Of a stretch of DNA of 64,000 bases, positions 47,401 to 55,284 are shown in pieces. How positions within the stretch are numbered: the stretch's first letter is position 1; every line of letters begins with the position of its first letter. The position numbers and the translations under genes were made by a program. The notes below the pieces were generated by a model. The model searched no databases, was not told where the DNA came from, and saw only the letters and a program-made list of their open reading frames with translations. The DNA comes from Microscilla marina ATCC 23134 (GTDB lineage Bacteria > Bacteroidota > Bacteroidia > Cytophagales > Microscillaceae): NCBI RefSeq assembly GCF_000169175.1, contig NZ_AAWS01000002.1, forward strand, positions 248,001 through 312,000. The letters are read 5' to 3'.

Positions 47401-49367
47401 CCAGTGATATTAAGGTGAAAAACCTAAAAGCAATGGACCTGGCAATGGGTGACCTTACTGTGGGGGTGAGCGACAAAGATCTTGCGGGGATTACCAAGAT
47501 ACAAGTATTGCTGAAGGGTAGAAATAATCGCCTGCGTGCCAACGGTTCGTATGACCTTAACAAAGACAGCTTATACTTGTTTGCTGGAATATCTCAGATC
47601 AGGCTTGAACCCTTCAGGCCTTTGGTGTCTGACTATATAACCAAGCTACATGGCAGGTTGAGCGCCCGACTGCGCATTGCGGGGCCTTTGCTTCAGCCCA
47701 ATATCAATGGAGATATTAGGTTTAAAGGTAAAAATACGGTGCAGGTAAAAATGTTGGGAGAGCCTCATTTTATCGAAGACCAACGCATTTACTTTGATGG
47801 TGACCAAGTCAAGTTTAAAAACTTTACCATTACCGACCAAAACGGACAAACCAATACAATCAATGGTAAAATTCATAACCTGGGCTTTAGTGCTTTTTAT
47901 ACCAACCTTAAGGTAAAAGGAGATAATTTTCAATTGATGAAGTCGAGTGCCTACAATTTTAAAACCTTGTATGGTACCATTGTGAGCGATTATGACATTA
48001 AAGTAGATGGTTTGCTGGATGACCTGAAAATAAAGGCAGATGTAACAGTGAAGCCTGGCTCTAATGTGTATACATCGATAGATGATGAAGGGGCTGCCAG
48101 TGTAAGACAAAGCGATTTTATTAAGTTTGTAGATGCTGACTCTACCAAAACCAAAGACACTACCAAAGCAAGAGCCCAGACTGATCTTACTGGCTTTACA
48201 ATCAAGTCGGTGATTAGGGTAACCCCCGAAACAAAGCTACATATTATAATAGATGAAGCTACCAACGACCGTATGGAGTGTTCGGGTACTACGGTGCTGA
48301 GTGTAAACATGGACAGTACTGGAGAAATTGAGCTATCAGGTGACTATATTATAGAAACCGGAAAGTATACCATGAACTTGTTTGAAGTGGTGCGCAAAGA
48401 AATTGAAGTGCAAAAGGGGAGCAGTGTACACTTTTTTGGCGACCCTATGCAAGGCATCATGAATATTACGGCTATTTATGAAACCAAAACATCTACTTAT
48501 AATTTACTGGTCGATCGTATTTCGGCAGAACAAACTGCGGAGATAGAGCAGGCAAAACGAATTATTCCGGTGCAAGTACTGATACACTTGCGGGGCAAGT
48601 TTATGGAGCCTCAAATTAGTTTTGATATTGAGTTGCCCAAAGACAAGGTGCGCAACCCCAGCCCGGCACTTACCAGTAAACTTAACGAAATAAGAAATGA
48701 CCAAAACCAACTCTACAAACAGGTTTTTGGGTTGATAGTACTGGGGCACTTTATTACTTCCGAAGAGGCACAAGGCGGCAATGGGGTAGATGTAACCTCC
48801 CAGTTGGGGTCGGGGCTGAGTGGTTTTTTGAGTTCTCAGCTCAACAAATTGTCTGATGATTATTTGGGAGGAGTACAAATTGACATTGATTTAAGTAATA
48901 ATAGTGATTATTCGCAAGACCGGGAACTAGCGGTACAATTGTCCAAGAAGTTTTTCAACGATCGACTCAAGGTATCGGTGGGTAGTTTTGTAAGCCTTGA
49001 CAACCACGACAATAATGAAGAAAATTCGCACCAAAACCTGATAGGAGATGTAACAGTAGAGTATCGTTTAAATGAATCGGGTAATTTAAGCCTTAAGTTT
49101 TTTCGCCGAACCAACAACAATGGGGCCGCAAGCGGTCTTACCCAGCAAAACAACCAAACCAATGGGTTTTCGGTGAGTTACCAGAAAAACTTTAATAGAT
49201 TAGGGGATTTGTTTAGACGCAAAAAGGTGAAAAACAGTCGGCCACCCAAGAAAGAAAATACCCAGAAAGAAAACACTCCCAAAAAAGATACCCCGAGAAA
49301 AGACGAGGAAACAAAAAAGACGGAATTAAAAGGGAAGGAGAGCAAGAAAGAAGAAAAAAAGGACTAA
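44430..49367 (+). CDS. TamB-like translocation and assembly protein
   Basis: The 1645-residue protein has an N-terminal membrane anchor (FSVKFIVYSVASVLLLFSVV), an AsmA-like start (LVDQATGYLRKKLKTKVEIK) and a very long series of beta strands, ending in the DUF490/TamB domain at about 1100-1560 with ETGKYTMNLFEVVRKEIEVQ and EIELSGDYIIE. The final 60 residues are strongly charged (KKENTQKENTPKKDTPRKDE and onward). An acidic insert (EAEAEVEAEVELEA) interrupts the beta region near residue 230. TamB proteins span the periplasm and help insert outer-membrane proteins or move lipids with TamA/BamA-like partners. No omp85 gene is adjacent here. Confidence 0.9.
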   Translation: MKITGKKIIKFSVKFIVYSVASVLLLFSVVWGAIQIPAAQQYLVDQATGYLRKKLKTKVEIKRVNIEFFKTVVLEDIFVADRQDDTLLYAKKFKVTLHSFSLLDKQLQTQEVGFEGVNLYLHRSSKSPDFNYQFLIDAFSSSDSTKKPEPKKDSTAGWDIDLHKVRLKNLKLHWWDDRSKLFLQTQMKDFKADFETLGLDNKHPVINQLMFDGLDLKFRQAPHQQEAEAEVEAEVELEAGKKLTPKDSTQKAVTDTLDTALNSSGYRIDLKSLVFKNCDFRYDDDSRKPANRSSIDYNHLIAKDFSADIRQIKIGKNNLSFDMRSLAFAEKSGFRLKQFALSMDLDYPQVSIDAGKIQTNNSVFHRGFKLRLPSIESIEASVDSTFFDADFTQDSLGFKDITFFTGALPPALQGQTVKFGGSIKADKNKLYLDKFMVGFNARNSFETTLEVNNFTDYAQAHYNLNLHYLKVAPAFLQSLLPTPLPAQLMLVPDIRTELRLKGYLSQLEGDCLLQTVLGELESDFKLQTNAKFDNNRLQANLSGKAIQVGTLTGVADVGALNFSASTSIAQSPHLFRVDTLSADVNSFEYKKYVYKGLKIASKFVDDIAESKVVYKDDEAHVVLRNVINLKEKRPKVFLLGDVHQLHLKKLNLFDQKLDIKTQIVGEVQGFDADSLTGYLKVTHAKVAYQERNLELDSLRLTISQQDSTRNIVLKSDIMDAHVKGQFHLSELPQAFDIFAHSYYTGYATDSLKLKHTEQFTVNAHIHKNPRLLYAFAPTLKLPFELDIDVTFDASTNFLMAQVSTPALGYAGQKANNFYLNLRTRRKKLKVFWSCSNIETKENIDIKSPSFRTTIEKDKASFNFRVKSDSLKTDMALYGKVNAKTDTFAIALHDSFIEIEKQKWKFKQDCKITFNPYNEYLFVDSLALTHNDQSLLLQSRTNDDNKIVQELDIIKFDIDSIPLLFGLSPYKLGGVINGNLAVTNVFDIEKITSDIKVKNLKAMDLAMGDLTVGVSDKDLAGITKIQVLLKGRNNRLRANGSYDLNKDSLYLFAGISQIRLEPFRPLVSDYITKLHGRLSARLRIAGPLLQPNINGDIRFKGKNTVQVKMLGEPHFIEDQRIYFDGDQVKFKNFTITDQNGQTNTINGKIHNLGFSAFYTNLKVKGDNFQLMKSSAYNFKTLYGTIVSDYDIKVDGLLDDLKIKADVTVKPGSNVYTSIDDEGAASVRQSDFIKFVDADSTKTKDTTKARAQTDLTGFTIKSVIRVTPETKLHIIIDEATNDRMECSGTTVLSVNMDSTGEIELSGDYIIETGKYTMNLFEVVRKEIEVQKGSSVHFFGDPMQGIMNITAIYETKTSTYNLLVDRISAEQTAEIEQAKRIIPVQVLIHLRGKFMEPQISFDIELPKDKVRNPSPALTSKLNEIRNDQNQLYKQVFGLIVLGHFITSEEAQGGNGVDVTSQLGSGLSGFLSSQLNKLSDDYLGGVQIDIDLSNNSDYSQDRELAVQLSKKFFNDRLKVSVGSFVSLDNHDNNEENSHQNLIGDVTVEYRLNESGNLSLKFFRRTNNNGAASGLTQQNNQTNGFSVSYQKNFNRLGDLFRRKKVKNSRPPKKENTQKENTPKKDTPRKDEETKKTELKGKESKKEEKKD

Positions 49368-49401
49368 AATACTGTAAGCCACTATTGTTATCCTACCTTA
49401 T

Positions 49402-49692
49402 GAAAGTTTAAAGTCTACCCTACTATTTTTTCGCCTCGATTTGTGTCTCCACAACCGAGTTTACGAGTCCTCAGATACCGATGAATGTCGGTGCTCAGCA
49501 AAGCTAAATCACCCTGTCGCAGAGCCTGGGAACAGTGCTTTTCAAGGTTTCGATCAGCTCATGGAGACACGACCTGAGGCGATGACGGTACTTTGGAAAA
49601 ACCGAAGCTATTTCTAAATCCTGATTCATCAAGACAGTTTTACTGTGCTGAGTTCAACGAAGTTAAAAACTGGGTAGAGTAGTTCAAAGTCT
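49402..49692. repeat. Foldback region after tamB
   Basis: CGCCTCGATTTGTGTCTCCA (49432-49451) is mirrored by TGGAGACACGACCTGAGGCG (49562-49581). Inside lies ACCGATGAATGTCGGT, and the outer AAAGTCTACCCTACT/GGGTAGAGTAGTTC stretches are also roughly inverted. There is no protein frame; it looks like a diverged foldback element, not an obvious member of families I or II. Confidence 0.55.
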
Positions 49693-49874
49693 TGTACTTA
49701 TTAAAAAATAAAAACTACAAAACAATACTTTTGTGATTTTCCGAACTTACTTACATTACACCTATTCAAATATAAAGCTTATCTTTTCCAAGAGTTTTGG
49801 ATGCCCTTGGAAAGCAATTTTTATCTAAGATGCACGCAAGCACAGATAAACCCTGTTGGGGGAGTGTTTTTTCC

Positions 49875-50504
49875 TTAAAACTTAAGTGTTAAACTCAAGG
49901 CCGCAAAGTTGCTAAATGGGGTACTCTCCATGGTTGGTTCTAACCTGAAACTGAGGTCGTCGTTCAGGTCAAAGTCCATCAGGTGGGCATCTACGTTGGC
50001 ATCTACCATTTGTAAACCATACACCAATACCGAAAGAATAATCATAAAGTCACGGTCGCGTTTTGCCTGATCTTGAATAGTTTTAAGGTTTTCGGCAGTC
50101 AGGTTAAAGGATGCTTCATAGTTGGGGTCCTGGCTTTTTTTTACGTATTCGTTTCTAAACTGTAAAAACCGTTGGTGTTGGCGGTTTATTTCCAGACCAA
50201 GCAAGGCACCTCCTCCGTAAATAATGATTAGTTTCCAGGGTTTACGGTTATATATTTGCCCAAACCCCGGAAAAGCAGCCGAATATAACAGGGCTTTGCG
50301 GGGAGAGTTACTCCTTCTTTTTCGCTTTTTGTTCGATAACCGTCCCCCTTTTTTTATTACCACAGTATCTTTCACGGTGAGAGTAGGTTTTACCGTAGTC
50401 GAGGGCTTGATTTGGGGCACAGAGTCCTGCACCTGAGCTTCAGACACACCTATGGACATTAGCAAAATACCCGCAAGGCAAAATAATCCTCTATACAAGT
50501 TCAT
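49875..50504 (-). CDS. DUF5683 membrane protein
   Basis: The 209-residue protein starts at ATG 50504 with a signal/anchor (FCLAGILLMSIGVSEAQVQ), then a basic linker (NKKRKRRSNSPRKALLYSA), then SAAFPGFGQIYNRKPWKLII and a glycine-rich helix pair ending FMIILSVLVYGLQMVDANVD. This order matches DUF5683, a Bacteroidota family of membrane proteins related in pattern to TM2-type proteins. Function is unknown. An in-frame ATG at 50525 only adds seven residues. It converges with tamB across the foldback region. Confidence 0.82.
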   Translation of the reverse strand: MNLYRGLFCLAGILLMSIGVSEAQVQDSVPQIKPSTTVKPTLTVKDTVVIKKGGRLSNKKRKRRSNSPRKALLYSAAFPGFGQIYNRKPWKLIIIYGGGALLGLEINRQHQRFLQFRNEYVKKSQDPNYEASFNLTAENLKTIQDQAKRDRDFMIILSVLVYGLQMVDANVDAHLMDFDLNDDLSFRLEPTMESTPFSNFAALSLTLKF

Positions 50505-50887
50505 TTTCAAAAAATATTTGCACATCTTACGCTCTTTGTTAAAATTATAAATTTAATGTCATTAACCTTAAAAAACACTTCAAACCTTGCTACAGGTTGT
50601 TTTTCTGTCAAAATCCTGTCAGATTCTTCATTTCATTCTTATTTTGGTTTATATTGTTACGTTTTTTAAAAAATATTTGCTACAAGTTTTGGGTTACGTT
50701 CTACTTTAATTTTGTATAAATGTTTACAAAAACTGTAATACCTTACATCGAAGAAAACTTCGCGCAAATCAAAAAAAATAACAGGAATTATTTTTAAATA
50801 AAGTATTTTTGAACAATATTTGATCGCTTAAAACGCGTGAAATTCAAGGATGCAAATATAGCGGTTTCATTTAAAAACATATAAATT
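50505..50887. other. AT-rich divergent intergenic region
   Basis: No gene is supported between the DUF5683 gene (-) and the OppA-like gene (+). The AT content is high and no strong hairpin was seen. Confidence 0.4.
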
Positions 50888-51754
50888 ATGATGCGACGAT
50901 TCACCCTTTTAGCTGCACTTGCTGTTTGTTTATTATCCTGTGGGCCAGGAAACAAAACAACAAACAACACTAATGACAGTAAAAAGATTTTTCGCTTGAA
51001 CCTGACAGGGGGACTGACTTCGCTTGATCCGGTTTTTGCCGATCAAAGAACAAACATTTGGGCTACTACTCAATTGTACAATGGGTTATTTACCTTTGGG
51101 GAAGATTTACACGTTCACCCTGAGTTGGCAGAAAACTACAAGATTTCTGAAGATGGGCTGACGTATACCTTCACCATCAAAAAAAATGTTTACTTTCACG
51201 ATGATCAGGCTTTTAAAAATGGCCGGGGACGTGAAGTAATTGCCGATGACTTTGTTTACTCATTCAAGAGATTAATGGATCCTAGAACTGCCGCAAAAGG
51301 TTCTTGGATATTTGCCGACAAGGTAAAGCAAAGCGCCGACAAGAAATTGGCGGATGACTGGATTGAAAAAATAGATGATTATTCATTTAAAATTACTCTT
51401 AATCGACGATTTCCCGCATTTTTACAAATCTTGTCTATGCCGTTTACTTTTGTAGTAGCAAAAGAAGCAGTAGAGAAGTATAACAAAGACTTCAGAAAAC
51501 ACCCAGTAGGCACTGGTCCTTTTATGCTTAAGACCTGGAACGAAAAAGATCGTCTGATCTTGGTAAAAAACACCAAATACTGGAAGCGTGACGTAAAAGA
51601 TCAAACGTTGCCTTACCTTGATGCAATAGATGTATCATTTATTGAAGATAAAAACCAAGCTTTCTTAAGCTTCGAAAAAGGTAGCTTACACTTCCTGACC
51701 AGTATTTCGGAAACTTCTCGTAACAAGATTCTTAACAAAGATGGAAGCATTAAA

Positions 51755-53224
51755 TTGTAGAAATTAAAAAGGGTATAAAAAATTGAATTCCAATTAATTA
51801 TACCCATAATTCATTGCAAAAGGTTATTATTATATCTCCTAAAACATCATAATAGCTTTTACAATGAATATACATTTTAAAAAAACTTTCGTAAAGAACT
51901 ATCCTCTTTAGTAAAAAAATATTTTCGTGGTCATTTTTGTGAGGAGGTCAACATATTTACTACCATTTCGGAAACATTTGATAAATCGTGTTTGAGTTTA
52001 GAGGAATGCACTAAACTAGAAAAGCTTCTGCAGGTTTTTTATTTGGGTCAATTGGTAGGTTTACCTACTTTGAACAGTATCTTAGTGAAGCATGGGGTTG
52101 TGAGCAATTCTGCTCAAATCAGCTATCAAAAGTTGGCTTCTAATTTATCTATTAGCACCATTCGGAAGCTATTTGAAGAGGTTTTTTCGGCTCAGTAAGG
52201 GTCAGGTACTCCAAGAAATGAGTGAAAAAGATTCAAGTTGTTGGTCAAAAACAACGGTCACTGTTGTGTTGGATGATAGCGTGTTTCGGTGTTGGCTATC
52301 TTCTCAGAATCATTTGAAAGATTTTGAGGAGTGCTACGGGAAATTTTTTAGTGGTCAGTTTGGTACAAGTGTGTATGGTTTTCGGGTGTTGACCCTTGGG
52401 GTGAGCATTGATGGGGTATTTTACCCACTTTTCTTTGATTTTATCAAGAAGAAAACCTCCAACGCTTATCAGAAACCAGCAAAAGTAGCTCAAAAGCTTG
52501 TGAGGCGCTGGGGAGAATATCGCAAAAAGCTGACTAGAACTGGGTATGATTTTCCTACACTTCACCTGAGTTGTGACAATGGATATAGTAATGAGGCTTT
52601 GGCAGAAAGTTGTGCCCAAAATGGACTTTGTTACATCAGTGTAACCAAAAAATCTCATTATGTGGTAATAGAGGGTCAAAAGGTAAAGCTCTCTGATTGG
52701 ATTGAGAAAGAATTTATCCCAGCAGAGCAAGCTCATCAAGCGAGTCAAAAAATGCTTCCTGAGGAAGATAAAACCACTTTTAAAAGGAGAATAAGTGCCT
52801 ATTATTGTAGCAAGAAACAAGCTGTAACTTTGCTGTTTTTTCGGCTCAATGGATCAAAGAAAGTAAGTGTTATTTATAGCACAAGTAAACATATTTTCGC
52901 CAAAACCTTGCGAAGACACTGGTTTCAGAGAACTTATATTGAACAGTTTTTCAAATTACTCAAACATGTGCTCCAAATTGGGGAAGCCAGAACAAAAGAC
53001 AAAAAAGGTTTTGAATTCAAGTTATACCGATTTTCTTATGTAGCCTTGCACGCACAAAAACTGGTGAAATGGATCAGAAAACAAATGAAGGGTTTTAACA
53101 AAAAAGGGTTCATTACCATACAGCGAACCCTTAATTCAGACCCGGATATTTTAGACCTTTTGCAAGAAAAATTAATAGCAAACATTTGTAAATCAAATAG
53201 TTATAAACAATGAAATAATTACAA
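51755..53224 (+). mobile_element. IS4-superfamily insertion sequence
   Basis: The 1470-bp element is bounded by TTGTAG...TACAA imperfect inverted ends (about 31 bp) and by ATTAAA on both sides (51749-51754 and 53225-53230), a 6-bp target duplication. It carries one transposase gene broken by two frameshifts. It interrupts the OppA-like gene in frame with intact flanks, which suggests a fairly recent insertion. Confidence 0.88.
51864..53213 (+). pseudogene. IS4-like DDE transposase with two homopolymer frameshifts
   Basis: ATG 51864 reads MNIHFKK, then an A7 run shifts the frame to KNFRKELSSLVKKYFRG and on to STIRKLFEEVF; a T6 run near 52185 shifts it again to RLSKGQVLQEMSEKDSSCW, which runs open to 53213. 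Adding one A and removing one T would join the three parts into one protein of about 449 residues. Catalytic candidates are DDSVF, SCDNGYSNEA and the C-terminal RTYIEQFFKLLK (R-x3-E-x6-K, the IS4 signature with Trp in place of the usual Tyr). No programmed frameshift is known for this family, so it is probably inactive unless the runs are miscalled or slipped in transcription. Confidence 0.8.
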
Positions 53225-54088
53225 ATTAAAGATGATTTCAGTAGCAAATTTGTAGTAGAGAAAAAACCTTACATGCTCACCGAGTATATTGGTATTTTGA
53301 TGGAAGGCACTGACGAAAAAGCCAATCCAATGCTCAATAAAAAGGTACGTAAGGCTTTGAGTTATGCCATTAACCGCAAAAACCTGATTTCGTTTATCAG
53401 AAATGGCTTAGGTACACCAGGTAGCCACGGTTTTATACCTGATGCACTCTCTTCGTTTGACTCTACACAAATTCAAGGGTACAAAGTAGACATTAAAAAA
53501 GCGCAGGAATTGCTAAAAGACGCTGGATACCCACAAGGCAAAGGTTTTCCTGAGATTACGTTGAGTACTTATACTACTGACAAAGAAATTGCTGGATTCT
53601 TGCAAAAGCAATGGGAAGATAACTTGGGAATAAAGGTGAAAATTGAAAGCAATCAGTTTGCTACCCACAAAGATATGGTAGACAACGCCAAAGTGAAGTT
53701 CTTCCGTGGCTCGTGGATTGGTGACTATCCAGATGCCGAAAACTTCCTTTCTTTGTTTTACAGCAAAAACTTCTCACCAGATGGACCTAACAAGACTCAC
53801 TTTGCCGATGAGACTTATGATAAACTGTTTGAAGAAGCACACGAAACAGACAACACTTTTACCCGATACTCTGATTACAATAAGATGGATCAGATCATTA
53901 TGGACAATGCTCCTGTAATTGTATTGTTTTATGATGAAGTGTTGAACCTGAAGCAAAAAAATGTGACTGGTTTGAAAACCAACACAATGAATACGTTGGT
54001 ACTTGAAAAAGTAGACCTTAAATCAGGCAACAACGCTTCGGCAAACGCTGATGACAAAAAAGAAGAAAAGAAAGAGGAAACCTCTAAG

Positions 54089-54247
54089 TGATCTGGAAAA
54101 AATAAGATGTGCCAATTCAAGAAAATATATTGTTCTCAGACGATTCAAAAAAAACGGTGCATAGCCAAAGCTATGAAGCTTTTTTTTTGAGAAGAATGAG
54201 GGCAATAGATACACTTTAATGGCTCAAATTATTTATGAAAGATCACT
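54089..54247. repeat. Foldback (MITE-like) element, family I, copy 2
   Basis: A 159-bp near-copy of 4158-4315, with TGATCTGG and AAGATCA ends and the central CATAGC-CAAA-GCTATG palindrome. The outer bases are flanked by CTAAG on both sides (54084-54088 and 54246-54250), which fits a 5-bp target duplication. Its left end supplies TGA as the stop codon of the OppA-like gene; without it the codon after AAG would be TAA, so the protein end would be unchanged. Confidence 0.88.
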
Positions 54248-54281
54248 AAGTAAAACTTTTACTACAAATAATATAATGAAG

Positions 54282-54308
54282 AGCACGCAAACTTTGCGTG
54301 CTTTTTTT
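54282..54308 (+). terminator. Terminator after the OppA-like gene
   Basis: AGCACGCAAA and TTTGCGTGCT form a stem of eight or more pairs with a tiny loop and T7 tail. It was probably the native terminator before the foldback element inserted. Confidence 0.85.
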
Positions 54309-54369
54309 GTTTTTAGACCTCAAATAATAAGCCTGCCTACTCCTTTTTCATTTCTCATGGGTCTTTCTG

Positions 54370-54561
54370 TTAAGGAATGGTGAAAAAATAAGTTACCGAT
54401 TTCGGGGGAGAGGTTTTCTTCTAAGGCGCGGCACTTTTTGCAGGCGTAGCCATAGCTACGGCTAAAAAAAGCTCCCAGTCCCGGCGGAATTGCCGGGGTA
54501 ACAAAGCATTAGGTGGAAAGACTTTCTCTAAACTGAAAAGTTATTTTTTGTCCATTCCTAA
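54370..54561. repeat. Foldback (MITE-like) element, family II, copy C
   Basis: TTAAGGAATGGTGAAAAAAT at the left mirrors ATTTTTTGTCCATTCCTA at the right. The centre has CGTAGCCATAGCTACG. The order GGCGCGGCACTTTTTGC before this palindrome parallels GGCGAGGCATTTTTTGC in copy B. Confidence 0.78.
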
Positions 54562-54589
54562 ATCATACATTAAAAAATAACTCCTGTAA

Positions 54590-55177
54590 ATGATGAAAAA
54601 GTTAAGTTATTCTCTGATTATTCTTTTTGCCATGATGTTGACCAGCATAAGCGCACAAGCACAGTTTAAGCATCTAAAAATCGAAGGAAAAACCATTGAG
54701 GCAACACTCTCGAAGGGTGTGAAAGTTATATTTGAAACTGATAAAATAGACCTGGAGGCTTACACCAGAGTAAAAAGTATTCAAATCGAACGCAAAGGTG
54801 AACCTACGCAAACATTTCGTAAACTAAGGGTGAGGGTTATTTACACCAACGATCACTTATCGGGAAATAAACCTTTGAGCTACGACCTCAAAACTAAACG
54901 TGAATTTTTAAATACCGGGCTTTATATCTGCTTTCTCGCCAATACTAAAAAACACCCAAAGCTCAAAGGACGATTGAAAATTGCCAATGGAAAACTTACT
55001 TCTACCGTGATTACTATGTATGCCCATTGCCAGTCATCTATGAAGAAAATATACTATCGCCTTGACAATGAGCAATTTTTTATAAGTCATGTCAAACAAT
55101 ACCCCAGATCGAATACAAACCCTAATAAGCCCCGGTTGAAACGTCCTATAGAGCTTATCAAAAAGAAGAATGAATAA
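54590..55177 (+). CDS. Exported hypothetical protein
   Basis: This 195-residue protein has a signal peptide (LSYSLIILFAMMLTSISAQA) and a mostly beta mature region: KHLKIEGKTIEATLSKGVKV, FRKLRVRVIYTNDHLSG, RLKIANGKLTSTVITMYAH. One Cys lies before the hydrophobic FLANTKKH segment and another in YAHCQSS. I recognise no family. It could be a small periplasmic or surface protein. It starts 28 bp after a family II foldback element, whose right half may contain its promoter. The C-terminal tail is basic (LKRPIELIKKKNE). Confidence 0.7.
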   Translation: MMKKLSYSLIILFAMMLTSISAQAQFKHLKIEGKTIEATLSKGVKVIFETDKIDLEAYTRVKSIQIERKGEPTQTFRKLRVRVIYTNDHLSGNKPLSYDLKTKREFLNTGLYICFLANTKKHPKLKGRLKIANGKLTSTVITMYAHCQSSMKKIYYRLDNEQFFISHVKQYPRSNTNPNKPRLKRPIELIKKKNE

Positions 55178-55284
55178 GGTTTACCTTCTAAAAAATTCTT
55201 ATTTCCGCTATTTAATTTTGCAATCCCTTGCCTCCTGCCTAATTTGGTAAACTATTTATTTGTTCTAATAAATCTTTTACTCAA

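Larger units (their letters stand above)
50888..54091 (+). pseudogene. OppA-like peptide-binding lipoprotein, split by an IS element
   Basis: The 5' part (50888-51754) encodes a lipoprotein signal (LLAALAVCLLSCGPGN) and the SBP_bac_5 N-terminal lobe: RTNIWATTQLYNGLFTF, AENYKISEDGLTYTFTIKKN, ADDFVYSFKRLMDPRTA, ending GSIK at the duplicated ATTAAA. The 3' part (53231-54091) resumes KDDFSSKFVVEKKPYMLTEY without loss, followed by KVRKALSYAINRKNLI and GSWIGDYPDAENFLSLFYSK. Restored length is about 575, normal for OppA/DppA-type proteins. The inserted 1470-bp element introduces a stop one codon after the junction. The native protein would bind oligopeptides or other solutes for ABC import; no permease genes are adjacent. 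The stop codon lies inside a family I foldback element. Confidence 0.93.

Noticed and set aside
51864-53213. Programmed frameshifting in the transposase
   Set aside because: The runs are not canonical slippery heptamers, and IS4-family transposases are normally single frame.
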